NCBI GenBank assembly: GCA_025965895.1
Contig: JAOPWC010000118.1
Coordinates: 62,001 to 126,000 of the forward strand
Length of the DNA stretch: 64,000 bases
Source of the DNA: Mycobacterium sp.
GTDB lineage: Bacteria; Actinomycetota; Actinomycetes; Mycobacteriales; Mycobacteriaceae
Direction: 5' to 3'
Each line of letters starts with the position of its first letter. Within the stretch, counting starts at the first letter, position 1. The notes under the pieces are model-generated. The model ran no database searches. It saw only the letters and a program-made list of their open reading frames with translations, and was not told where the DNA came from. The position numbers and the translations under genes are program-made. Shown piece by piece: positions 42,043-50,173 of the stretch.

Positions 42043-43226
42043 AAGTCGACAACGCCCAGCATCCTCAGCCGCTCGATCACGTCGTCGGCGTAGCCCAGTG
42101 CGCGCAAGATGTCCTCCGTGTGGGCGCCGAGTGCGGGCACGTCGCCCAGGCGGATGTCCTCATCGCCGAGAGTGGCAGGCGGAACCAGCGCCGAGACCGG
42201 GCCTCCGGGAGCCTGGATTTCGCGCCAGCGCCGACGCTCGGCCAGCACCGGATGATGCCACAACTGCTCGACGTCGTTGATCCGCGCGTTGGCGATCGAC
42301 GCGGCCTCCAGCCGGCGTTGGAGTTCGGCGGCGCCCAAACCTGCCACCGCGGTGGCGATGACCGATTCGAGCGCGTCCCGGTTGGCCACTCGGTCGGGGT
42401 TGGTCACAAACCGGGGATCGTCGACGAGCTGCGGGGCCGCGAGCACCTCCTCGCACAATCGCAGCCACTCGCGCTGGTTCTGCACTCCCAGCATCACGGT
42501 GCCGTCCGCCGCGGTGAACGGACCGTAGGGCGCGATCGTCGCGTGGCGTGCGCCGGTACGCGGCGGCGCTGAGCCGCCGTACCGGCCGTAGTAGGCGGGT
42601 TGTCCCATCCATTCGGCCAGCGACTCGAAGAGCGACACCGACACCGGCCGAACCTCGCCGGTGGTGGCGCGGATGTACAGCGCGGTGAGAATGCCCGAGA
42701 ACGCGAACATGCCGGCCGAGATGTCGGCCACCGAGACACCGGTGCGTGCCGCCTGGTCGCCGGACCCGGTCACCGACAACAGGCCCGCTTCGGCTTGCAC
42801 CAGCAGGTCGTAGGCCTTGCGATTGCGCCACGGCCCGGAGTCCCCGTAGCCGCTGATGTCGCAGACGATCAGCTGCGGGTATCTGGCGCGCAGCGACGCG
42901 GCGTCCAGTCCCATCCTCGCAGTCGCACCTGGCCCGAGGTTCTGCACCAGCACATCGGCGTCCTCGAGTAGGCTGCCCAAAATTCGTTGACCCTCAGCAT
43001 GTTTCACGTCCAGTGCGAGTGACTCTTTGCCCCGATTGAGCCAGACGAAGTAGCTGGAGTCGCCATGGACCGTCCGGTCGTAGCTGCGCGCGAAGTCACC
43101 ACCGTCGGGTCGCTCCACCTTCACTACGCGCGCGCCGAGGTCGGCGAGTTGTCGGGTGGCGTACGGCGCTGCCACCGCCTGCTCGAGGCTGATCACGGTC
43201 AGCCCGCTCAGCGGCGGATCGGTCAT
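42039..43226 (-). CDS. Family III CoA-transferase (CaiB/BaiF)
   Basis: A 395-residue class III CoA-transferase that would move CoA between carboxylic acids. Family blocks are LSGLTVISLEQAVAAPYATR, LADLGARVVKVERPDGGDFAR, FVWLNRGKESLALDVKH and VSVADISAGMFAFSGIL, whose Asp aligns with the catalytic residue. ATG 43226 overlaps the fused acyl-CoA dehydrogenase stop; a longer frame runs antisense-like through that gene and is not used. It converges with the double-TetR gene, overlapping its end by 4 nt. Confidence 0.86.
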   Translation of the reverse strand: MTDPPLSGLTVISLEQAVAAPYATRQLADLGARVVKVERPDGGDFARSYDRTVHGDSSYFVWLNRGKESLALDVKHAEGQRILGSLLEDADVLVQNLGPGATARMGLDAASLRARYPQLIVCDISGYGDSGPWRNRKAYDLLVQAEAGLLSVTGSGDQAARTGVSVADISAGMFAFSGILTALYIRATTGEVRPVSVSLFESLAEWMGQPAYYGRYGGSAPPRTGARHATIAPYGPFTAADGTVMLGVQNQREWLRLCEEVLAAPQLVDDPRFVTNPDRVANRDALESVIATAVAGLGAAELQRRLEAASIANARINDVEQLWHHPVLAERRRWREIQAPGGPVSALVPPATLGDEDIRLGDVPALGAHTEDILRALGYADDVIERLRMLGVVDF

Positions 43227-45388
43227 TTGGTGAGGGGGTCTCGCGGCTGACCGAGCAGGCGTTCGGCAATGGTGTTGCGGATGATCTCCGACGTGCCGCC
43301 GGCGATCGTCAGGCATCGGGCGTACAGGTAGGCCAGCGTCAGGTCGGGTGTTCGACCGACCACGGCAGCGGAGCCGGCCAATTCCATCGCGAGTTCGGTG
43401 ACGTGCTGCGAGGATTCGGCCTGCAAGAGTTTGTTGACGTTGGCCTCTGCGCCGATCTCGCCGCCCAGGATGACGCGGCTGGCGTTGCGCAGGTTCAGCA
43501 GCCGCAGGGTATGGATTTCGGCGGTTACCTCTCCGACGCGGTGAAGCCACCGCGACGCCATGTCCGACGGCGCATTGTCGAGCAGTTTGACCAGATCGTC
43601 GGCGCGCACCCCGGTCGTGCCTGAACCGCCGCCGATCGAGACGCGTTCGTTGCCGAGGGTGGCGCGGGCGACCAGCCAGCCGCGGTTGACGTCGCCGACC
43701 ACGTCCGCGTTCGGAACGAACACGTCGTCGAAGAACACCTCGTCGAACAGCGCGTCGCCGGTCAGTTCGCGCAGTGGCCGGACCTGAACATCTGGCGCGG
43801 TCATGTCGATCGCCATCATCGTCACCCCGGTGTGCTTGGGGGCGTCGGGATCGGTGCGCACTGTCGCCAATCCCCACTGGCATTCGTGGGCAAGGCTGGT
43901 CCACACCTTTTGTCCCGTCACGCGCCAGCCACCCGCGACGCGCCTGCCCGCGGTGCGCACCGCGGCAGCGTCGGACCCCGCGGCAGGCTCGGAGAACAAC
44001 TGGCACCAGTTCGCCTGGCCACGCAGCACCGGCTCGACCCAGCGCGCCCGCTGCCCGTCGGTGCCCGCTTGCGCGATCGTCAGCATCACCCAGCCGGTGA
44101 TGCCCATGTCCGGCAGATCTACCGCAGCGAATTCCTCCTCGATCACCAGCTGTTCGATCGGGTCCGCCTGGCGCCCCCATGGTTTGGGCCAGTGCGGCAC
44201 CAGATAGCCCGAGTCGACCAGAAAGTCGCGGTGCTGCTCCTTCGGCAGGGACTGCAGTTCGGCCACGGCCTGCCGCGCCTGCTGACGGTAGCGGTCGGCG
44301 TCGTCAGGGAGCGTGAACGAAGCACCCCGGGCCATCCCGGTGCGCTGTGCGTCGACGATGTCGCCCGAGGGGTCGCCCGCGTCGGCGGTCAGGGCCGCCA
44401 GGGTCCGAGCTCTGCGCAGGTACAGGTGCGCGTCATGCTCCCAGGTGAACCCAACCCCCCCATGCAGCTGAATGTTCTTCTCGGCGTTGGCAACCTGCAT
44501 ACGGATGGAGTGGGAGGCGGCCACCGCCGCAGCGAACCACGCGGTGTCCAGATCGTCGGCGCGGGCAGCGTCCCACACCGCGGCGGTGGCCTGCTGCGCA
44601 CTTATCAGCATGTTGGCCAGGTGGTGCTTGACGGCCTGGAAGGTGCCGATCGGGCGGCCGAACTGCTCACGTAACTTCGCGTAGTCGGCTGCCATCTGCA
44701 GAGTGGCCCAACCGGCGCCCACCGCCTCGGCAGATGCGAGGATCCGGAACACCGTGGCCGCGCGCCGGGCGGTGCCGGCCAGCACGCGGTCCGGGCTGAC
44801 CGTCACGCCGCGGAGCGTGACATCGCCGACGCTGCGGGTGACGTCGAGCGCCGGCAGTGCGGTGACGGTCACCCCGTCCGAGGCGGCGTCCACCACCACC
44901 ACGTCGTCCCCAGCCCGCAGAACCATCACGTCGGCATCGGGTGCGCCGAGCACCGCCCTGCACTCCCCGGTGACCACGAAGTCGGAGCCGACGGTCACAT
45001 TGCCCGACGGGCCCAGTGCGGCGACCGTTTCGCCGTCAGCGAGGCCCGGAAGGAGCTGGGCGCGGACGGTGTCGGGAGCGCACCGGTCGATCACCAGCGA
45101 CGCCGCGACGGTCGGCAGGAACGGTCCCGGGCAGAGCTCGCGGCCCTGGGCCTCGAGCACGATGGCCAGCTCTGCCAGCCCGAAGCCGGAGCCTCCGTGC
45201 TCCTCGGCGATGGCAAGCCCGTTCCAGCCGAGGCCGGCACAGGCGGCCCACATGTTGCCGGGGTGAGACGAGCCGTCATCCAGGCACGCGCGTGCGCCCG
45301 CGCGGCTGTCGAGCCGGGACAGTAGCCCGACGGCGGCGTCCGCCAGATCTCGGTGCTCGTCGGTCATGGCCAACGCTGAGGTGGTCAC
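43223..45388 (-). CDS. Fused two-domain acyl-CoA dehydrogenase (FadE34-like)
   Basis: A 721-residue protein holding two acyl-CoA dehydrogenase units. The first, residues 1-330, ends with REQFGRPIGTFQAVKHHLAN and NIQLHGGVGFTWEHDAHLYL and has weak FAD motifs. The second, about 365-721, has WCQLFSEPAAGSDAAAVR, KVWTSLAHECQWG and TIAGGTSEIIRNTIAERLLG. This is the layout of FadE34, which fuses the alpha and beta partners of heteromeric FadE enzymes acting on steroid or branched side chains. GTG 45388 has CAGGAG upstream and an operator copy 20 nt before it. Confidence 0.87.
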   Translation of the reverse strand: MTTSALAMTDEHRDLADAAVGLLSRLDSRAGARACLDDGSSHPGNMWAACAGLGWNGLAIAEEHGGSGFGLAELAIVLEAQGRELCPGPFLPTVAASLVIDRCAPDTVRAQLLPGLADGETVAALGPSGNVTVGSDFVVTGECRAVLGAPDADVMVLRAGDDVVVVDAASDGVTVTALPALDVTRSVGDVTLRGVTVSPDRVLAGTARRAATVFRILASAEAVGAGWATLQMAADYAKLREQFGRPIGTFQAVKHHLANMLISAQQATAAVWDAARADDLDTAWFAAAVAASHSIRMQVANAEKNIQLHGGVGFTWEHDAHLYLRRARTLAALTADAGDPSGDIVDAQRTGMARGASFTLPDDADRYRQQARQAVAELQSLPKEQHRDFLVDSGYLVPHWPKPWGRQADPIEQLVIEEEFAAVDLPDMGITGWVMLTIAQAGTDGQRARWVEPVLRGQANWCQLFSEPAAGSDAAAVRTAGRRVAGGWRVTGQKVWTSLAHECQWGLATVRTDPDAPKHTGVTMMAIDMTAPDVQVRPLRELTGDALFDEVFFDDVFVPNADVVGDVNRGWLVARATLGNERVSIGGGSGTTGVRADDLVKLLDNAPSDMASRWLHRVGEVTAEIHTLRLLNLRNASRVILGGEIGAEANVNKLLQAESSQHVTELAMELAGSAAVVGRTPDLTLAYLYARCLTIAGGTSEIIRNTIAERLLGQPRDPLTK

Positions 45389-45408
45389 GTCAAGGCTCCT
45401 GCATTTTG

Positions 45409-45425
45409 TGACTGTCGTGTCAGAT
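45409..45425 (-). promoter_or_regulatory. Recurrent 17-bp regulatory element, copy 5
   Basis: The minus strand reads ATCTGACACGACAGTCA, matching the consensus except T13. It lies exactly 20 nt upstream of the fused acyl-CoA dehydrogenase GTG and 93 nt from the divergent racemase start. Confidence 0.6.
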
Positions 45426-45518
45426 AGAAGTTAACGCATCGGACATTCGAGCGCGATACCAGGCGATGGATGGGCCGCGTCATGTGTACGTTGCGTCAGA
45501 TCGCGGTAGTGTATCCCG

Positions 45519-46613
45519 GTGGCTGACGGCTCATCGGCGACGTCGGCAGGACCCCTTGCCGGGATCACGGTTGTCGAGCTGGCCGGCATGGGACCCGGCC
45601 CGCACACCGCCATGATGCTGGCTGACCTCGGTGCCGATGTCCTGCGGGTGCAGCGCCCCGGGCAAGGCGACACGGGCCCACAGCTGCGCGGTCGCCGCAT
45701 CGTGTCCGCTGATCTCAAGGACGCCGCCCACGTGCAACGCGTGCGGCGACTGATCGACTACGCGGACGTGTTGGTCGAAGGTTTCCGCCCGGGCGTGGCT
45801 GAACGCTTGGGGCTCGGCCCCGACGAATGCTGCGCCCGGAACCCCGAGCTGATTTACGTCCGCGTGACGGGGTGGGGACAGACCGGGCCGCGCGCCCAAC
45901 AGGCGGGCCACGATATCAACTACATCGCTTTGACCGGGCTGTTGCACGCGCTGGGCGACGCGGACCGGCCCCCGGAACCGCCGCTGAACCTGGTCGGTGA
46001 CTACGGGGGAGGGTCGTTGTTAGCGGTGATCGGGGTGCTGGCGGCAGTGATCGAGCGGCACAGATCCGGGCGTGGGCAGGTAGTCGACGCCGCGATCGTC
46101 AACGGCGCGCCGCTGCTGGGCCATGTGCTGTGGGCCATGCGGGCCGACGGGAGGTGGACCGACGAGCGCGGCACCAACATCTTCGACGGCTCGGCGCCGT
46201 TCTACCGTACCTATGAATGCGCCGACGGTCGCTTCGTCGCGGTGGGCGCACTCGAGCCGCAGTTCTTCGCCGAGTTGCTGAGGATGTTGGACATCAACCC
46301 GGAAACGGTCGGACCGCAACGCGACCCGGCGGGGTGGCCGGCGATGCGCGCGGTGCTCGCCCAGAAGTTCGGGCAACGGTCCCGCGACGAGTGGTCGCGC
46401 ATCTTCGCGAACAGTGATGCCTGCGTCACGCCGGTACTGACCCTGTCGGAGTCGCTGGAGGACCCGCATCTGCGGGCGCGCAACGTGTTCGTCGACGTCG
46501 CCGGCATCAGCCAGCCGGCGCCGGCTCCGCTGTTGTCGAGAACCCCTGCGCCGACGCCGTCGCCACCACGCACGGAATCGCTCACGCCGACGCGGCAACC
46601 GCCATTCCGGTGA
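45519..46613 (+). CDS. Alpha-methylacyl-CoA racemase (AMACR/Mcr-like)
   Basis: A 364-residue member of the class III CoA-transferase fold that epimerises 2-methylacyl-CoA esters. The racemase residues are visible: His in QAGHDINYIALTG, Asp in NLVGDYGGGSLLAV and Glu in FYRTYECADGRFVAVGALEP. GTG 45519 starts it. It is divergent from the fused acyl-CoA dehydrogenase and shares its operator region. Racemases of this type also invert 2-arylpropionyl-CoA esters such as ibuprofenoyl-CoA, which suits the IpfABDEF-like operon. Its 3' end overlaps the convergent dioxygenase gene by 32 nt. Confidence 0.87.
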   Translation: MADGSSATSAGPLAGITVVELAGMGPGPHTAMMLADLGADVLRVQRPGQGDTGPQLRGRRIVSADLKDAAHVQRVRRLIDYADVLVEGFRPGVAERLGLGPDECCARNPELIYVRVTGWGQTGPRAQQAGHDINYIALTGLLHALGDADRPPEPPLNLVGDYGGGSLLAVIGVLAAVIERHRSGRGQVVDAAIVNGAPLLGHVLWAMRADGRWTDERGTNIFDGSAPFYRTYECADGRFVAVGALEPQFFAELLRMLDINPETVGPQRDPAGWPAMRAVLAQKFGQRSRDEWSRIFANSDACVTPVLTLSESLEDPHLRARNVFVDVAGISQPAPAPLLSRTPAPTPSPPRTESLTPTRQPPFR

Positions 46614-47439
46614 TCCACTCCGGCACCGGCTCATAGACCAGCGGCAGGATCGGCCTACCGCCTCCGGCGGCGCCCGCCGCGACCCAGGTCCGGATTTCGT
46701 TGGCGCCGGCGCCGGCGTGCGCGTGCGCGGTGTCGACAAGTCGAATCAGCGCGTCGACGTCCCAGGTCGACATCGCCTGCAGCACTTCGGCATCCCACTC
46801 GGGCCGGATCTTGGTGCGGGCGTCGGCCATCCCGTCGGCGATCAGGCGTGCCCGCTCCTGATCGCTGAGATCGTAGGTGTCGACCTCCAGGCTCGGCGGC
46901 GAATGTGACAGTCCGCCGGTGCCGATCACCAGCACCCGCCGATCAACGCCGTCGAGAAACCGCCCTATCGCGGCGCCGAATTCGGCGACTCGGCGGCCCG
47001 TCGGCAGCGGAGCGGTGGCGCAGTTGACGGGCACGGGTATGACGGGCTTGGCGTCCAGCTCGCCCACGAGATCCCGAATCGGTTGGGCGAACGCATGATC
47101 GAGGCCGATATCGCGGCATACGCCGATGTCGAAGCCGCGTGTCAGCAGGTGCTCGCAGAGCTTGCGAGCGAGCGGTGACGGAACCTTCAGATCGCCGGCT
47201 GGGTGACCGCCCTCGGCGATGATCGACGCCGACAGCGCCACACCAAAGGTCGGCACGACGTGGCGGAACGCGCGCCGGTGATCGCCACCGAAGACAATCA
47301 CCACATCGGGATCGAAGCGGCGTACGTCCTCGGCCGCCGAGGCCAGGGCTGCCCGGAACTTGCGCCCGAACGCCTCCTCGACGTCGCGTTCCTTGCCCGG
47401 GCTGTGGCTTGCGCACACGACGAGCCGATCAGGTGTCAC
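46582..47439 (-). CDS. Class III extradiol ring-cleavage dioxygenase (MhpB/LigB family)
   Basis: A 285-residue iron(II) dioxygenase that opens catechol rings next to the hydroxyls. Active-site residues of MhpB are all visible: His in VCASHSPGK, His in FGGDHRRAF, His in GLDHAFAQPI, His in GTGGLSHSPPSLE and Glu in ANEIRTWVA; the C-terminal PVPEWITGM also matches MhpB. It supplies the ring-opening step missing from the hydrolase-hydratase-aldolase operon 29 kb away. GTG 47439 is preferred (GAGAGGTGAG upstream); ATG 47469 falls inside the operator. Confidence 0.87.
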   Translation of the reverse strand: MTPDRLVVCASHSPGKERDVEEAFGRKFRAALASAAEDVRRFDPDVVIVFGGDHRRAFRHVVPTFGVALSASIIAEGGHPAGDLKVPSPLARKLCEHLLTRGFDIGVCRDIGLDHAFAQPIRDLVGELDAKPVIPVPVNCATAPLPTGRRVAEFGAAIGRFLDGVDRRVLVIGTGGLSHSPPSLEVDTYDLSDQERARLIADGMADARTKIRPEWDAEVLQAMSTWDVDALIRLVDTAHAHAGAGANEIRTWVAAGAAGGGRPILPLVYEPVPEWITGMAVAASA

Positions 47440-47459
47440 AGACTCACCTCTCCCATAAG

Positions 47460-47476
47460 TGACACTCATGTTAGAT
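47460..47476 (-). promoter_or_regulatory. Recurrent 17-bp regulatory element, copy 6
   Basis: The minus strand reads ATCTAACATGAGTGTCA, one base (A5) off the consensus. It lies exactly 20 nt upstream of the extradiol dioxygenase GTG. Confidence 0.6.
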
Positions 47477-47601
47477 CCGGCGTCGATGGCGGTCCAGCGG
47501 CCCGGCCGGTATTCGGAAAGCGACCCGCTCGGACGGCGGAAAGAGCTATATAGTTATATGTCAAAGCCAACGTGTGAGTCGTCGATAAGCGGGCGGCGTC
47601 C

Positions 47602-49026
47602 ATGAGGCGGCTCAACGGCTGGGACGCCATTCTGCTGTACAGCGAGACCCCTAATGTGCATACGCACACACTGAAGGTTGCCGTCATCGACGCTTCCCGC
47701 ACCGGCGATTTCAGCTTCGAGCTCTTCCGGCGGACTCTGCAGCGCCGGCTGCATGTGCTCGAGCCGCTGCGTTATCAGCTCGTCGACATCCCGCTGCGGC
47801 TGCATCACCCGATGTGGCTACAGGAATGCGAGGTCGACCTCGACTACCACCTGCGGCGGATACGGGTGCCGAGCCCCGGGGGTCGACGAGAACTCGACCA
47901 GGTGATCGGTGAGGTCGCCGGCACACCGCTGGACCGGCGGCGACCGTTGTGGGAATTTCACTTCGCGGAGGGCATGGCCGGCGACCGCTTCGCGGTGATC
48001 GGCAAAGTGCACCACGCGCTGGCGGACGGCGTCGCGTCGGCGAATCTGATGGCACGGGCGATGGATGCGAAGGGGCAAGACGAGCGCGACAGCTATGCCT
48101 CGTGCGCTCCGCCGCCTACCCGCGAGCTGCTGCGTGCGGCCGGCCGTGACCAGGTTCAGCAGCTCGCGCAGCTACCGAGTGTTGTCAAGGACTCGGTCGC
48201 CGGAATCAGGCGGGTGCGCCGGCGCGCCCGCGAACGTGGCCGGCATTCCGACGTCGCGCGAAACTTCGACCCGCCGCCCACGTTTCTCAACCACGTGGTG
48301 TCGCCGAGGCGGACCTTCGCCAGCGTGACCCTCGCGCTGGCCCAGGTCAAACAGACGAGCAAGCAGCTCGGCATCACGGTCAACGATCTTGTGCTGGCCA
48401 CGTCGGCGGGTGCGCTTCGGGACCTGCTTCTGCGCTACGACGGCTCGGCTGACCGGCCGATCATCGCGTCGGTTCCGGCCAGCACTGATACCTCACCTGA
48501 TCGGATCACCGGGAACGCACTGAGCGGAATGCTGGTGTCCCTGCCGGTGCATGTCGACGACCCGCTCGAGCGGATTCGGCTGACAGCTATGTCCACCGGC
48601 ATCGCGAAGGAGAACTACCACTTGCTCGGACCACACCTGATCGGCCAGTGGGCCGGCTATCTGCCCCCTGTGCTGGCCCCCCCGCTATTCCGCTGGCTGT
48701 CGAAGCGCGACGCGCAGAACAAGTTGATGAACCTGTCCATTTCCAATGTGCCGGGGCCCCGGGACCGCGGTCACATCGCCGGGGCCACCATGAGCGAGAT
48801 CTACTCGGTGGGTCCGCTGACTGCCGGCAGTGGCATGAACATCACGGTGTGGAGTTACGTCGACCAGTTGAACATCTCCGTGATCTGCGACGACCTCACT
48901 CTCCGCGACCCCCATGAAGCGACCGACGCGATGACCCGATCGTTCAGCGAACTGTGCAGCGCCGCAGGACTCTCCGGCGATCTGGACCCCGTCGGTACTG
49001 CGATGGCGCCGGCTAGGGTCGGCTGA
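47602..49026 (+). CDS. WS/DGAT wax ester synthase / diacylglycerol acyltransferase
   Basis: A 474-residue acyltransferase that joins an acyl-CoA to diacylglycerol or a long alcohol to make storage lipid. The catalytic HHxxxDG motif is in KVHHALADGVAS (about residues 134-145); LNGWDAILLYSETP, PLWEFHFAEG, LVLATSAGALRDLL and LSISNVPGPRDRG are family landmarks. It has its own 162-bp upstream region with TATAGT (47549-47554) as a possible -10. It is not obviously part of the ring-degradation regulon. Confidence 0.9.
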   Translation: MRRLNGWDAILLYSETPNVHTHTLKVAVIDASRTGDFSFELFRRTLQRRLHVLEPLRYQLVDIPLRLHHPMWLQECEVDLDYHLRRIRVPSPGGRRELDQVIGEVAGTPLDRRRPLWEFHFAEGMAGDRFAVIGKVHHALADGVASANLMARAMDAKGQDERDSYASCAPPPTRELLRAAGRDQVQQLAQLPSVVKDSVAGIRRVRRRARERGRHSDVARNFDPPPTFLNHVVSPRRTFASVTLALAQVKQTSKQLGITVNDLVLATSAGALRDLLLRYDGSADRPIIASVPASTDTSPDRITGNALSGMLVSLPVHVDDPLERIRLTAMSTGIAKENYHLLGPHLIGQWAGYLPPVLAPPLFRWLSKRDAQNKLMNLSISNVPGPRDRGHIAGATMSEIYSVGPLTAGSGMNITVWSYVDQLNISVICDDLTLRDPHEATDAMTRSFSELCSAAGLSGDLDPVGTAMAPARVG

Positions 49027-49070
49027 TGCGGTTAACGTCGACCGCCCGGCCGGCTTCCGGTCGCAGGTGA

Positions 49071-49418
49071 TTGAAGCGCCGATTGGCCTTTGCCGCAGGA
49101 ACTTTGGTCGGCGTAGCGTCGACGATCAACGGGTACCGCGCGCTCGCGACCAAGGGCTACCCGTCTGTCGTCATTTATGTGGCTCAGGAACGGGTGTGCA
49201 GCAGTGAACCGGTGTCGGCGCTGCTGTTTTCCACTGCCCGCCCGGGAGCCGCGGACCAGCACCTGTTTCACGCCGAACTGAAGGACATCCCGCACGACGT
49301 CAACCGCATCGAACGACTTGCCGTCGAGCAGTTCTATGACCGCGAGGCCGAGTTGCGGCGCGCCGTCACTTCGGCTGGAAACGCTGAGCGCCGTCGAGCC
49401 GCATCACCTCGCCGTTGA
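49071..49418 (+). CDS. Small uncharacterised protein or gene remnant
   Basis: A 115-codon frame with TTG start, N-terminal hydrophobic stretch (LAFAAGTLVGVASTINGYRAL) and a charged C-terminal part (LKDIPHDVNRIERLAVEQFY). I do not recognise it. The first 35 residues look like a signal-anchor and the remainder does not obviously continue one fold, so it may be a fusion of gene fragments. It overlaps the convergent SDR gene by 53 nt and lacks a clear RBS. Confidence 0.35.
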   Translation: MKRRLAFAAGTLVGVASTINGYRALATKGYPSVVIYVAQERVCSSEPVSALLFSTARPGAADQHLFHAELKDIPHDVNRIERLAVEQFYDREAELRRAVTSAGNAERRRAASPRR

Positions 49419-50145
49419 CGTAGCCGTTGGTGAGCAGGAAGAAAGCCGCGTCGGCGAACTCGCTGGGCGCGCCAAGCCGTTTCGGGAACGGCACGTTCGC
49501 GGCGAACTTGGCGATGGCTTCTTCGCCGACCGACTCCATGATTGGCGTCTTCATTGTTCCGGGCGCGATTGTGTTGACGCGGATACCCGCCGAGCTCAAG
49601 TCCCGCGCCGCCGCGATCGTCAAACCGATCACGCCGGCTTTGGCCGCAGCGTATGAGGTCTGGCCGATCTGGCCCTCATACCCGGCGATCGATGCGGTCA
49701 GCACCAGAGCGCCCCGCTCGCCGCTCTCGAGCGGCTCGGCCTTCGCGATCGCCGCGGCCACCAGCCGCGCCATGTTGTACGTGCCGTTCAGGTACAGGTC
49801 AATGGTCTTGGTGAACCCCGCGTAGTCGGCGGGGCTGCCGTCGCGCTGCACAATGCGTTGCGCCACTCCGAACCCGCCGTGCGCGACGACCGCGTACCGC
49901 AACTGACCCAGGATGTTTGCCTCCTCGATCGCGGCAAGAACACTGTCCTCGCTCGTCACATCGGTGCTGACGAACGCGGCCCGGCTCCCCAGCTCATCGG
50001 CCAGCGCCTTGCCCTTGTCCTCGGCCAGATCGGCGATCACCACGCCAAGCCCCTCGGCGGCCAGCCTGCGCACTGTCGCCTCGCCGAGACCCCCGGCGCC
50101 GCCGCTGACTATCGCCGACGCGCCGTCAAATGCCGCTACAGTCAC
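49366..50145 (-). CDS. SDR, 3-hydroxyacyl-CoA dehydrogenase (HSD17B10-like)
   Basis: A 259-residue SDR resembling type 10/3-hydroxyacyl-CoA dehydrogenases: IVSGGAGGLGEATVRRLAAE, VIADLAEDKG, the catalytic Ser in TASIAGYEGQIGQ, SYAAAKAGV, and IAPGTMKTPIME. It would oxidise a 3-hydroxyacyl-CoA. GTG 50145 is chosen for AAAGGAG upstream. It follows the acyl-CoA dehydrogenase pair 50174-52430 and the HSDL2-like SDR in one minus-strand operon. Confidence 0.84.
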   Translation of the reverse strand: MTVAAFDGASAIVSGGAGGLGEATVRRLAAEGLGVVIADLAEDKGKALADELGSRAAFVSTDVTSEDSVLAAIEEANILGQLRYAVVAHGGFGVAQRIVQRDGSPADYAGFTKTIDLYLNGTYNMARLVAAAIAKAEPLESGERGALVLTASIAGYEGQIGQTSYAAAKAGVIGLTIAAARDLSSAGIRVNTIAPGTMKTPIMESVGEEAIAKFAANVPFPKRLGAPSEFADAAFFLLTNGYVNGEVMRLDGAQRFQPK

Positions 50146-50173
50146 TGCATCTCCTTTTCTATCCGTGGTGTCG

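Noticed and set aside
42039..44180. Single 713-codon minus-strand protein
   Set aside because: Residues before MTDPPLSG are an out-of-frame shadow of the fused acyl-CoA dehydrogenase. The CoA-transferase begins at 43226.
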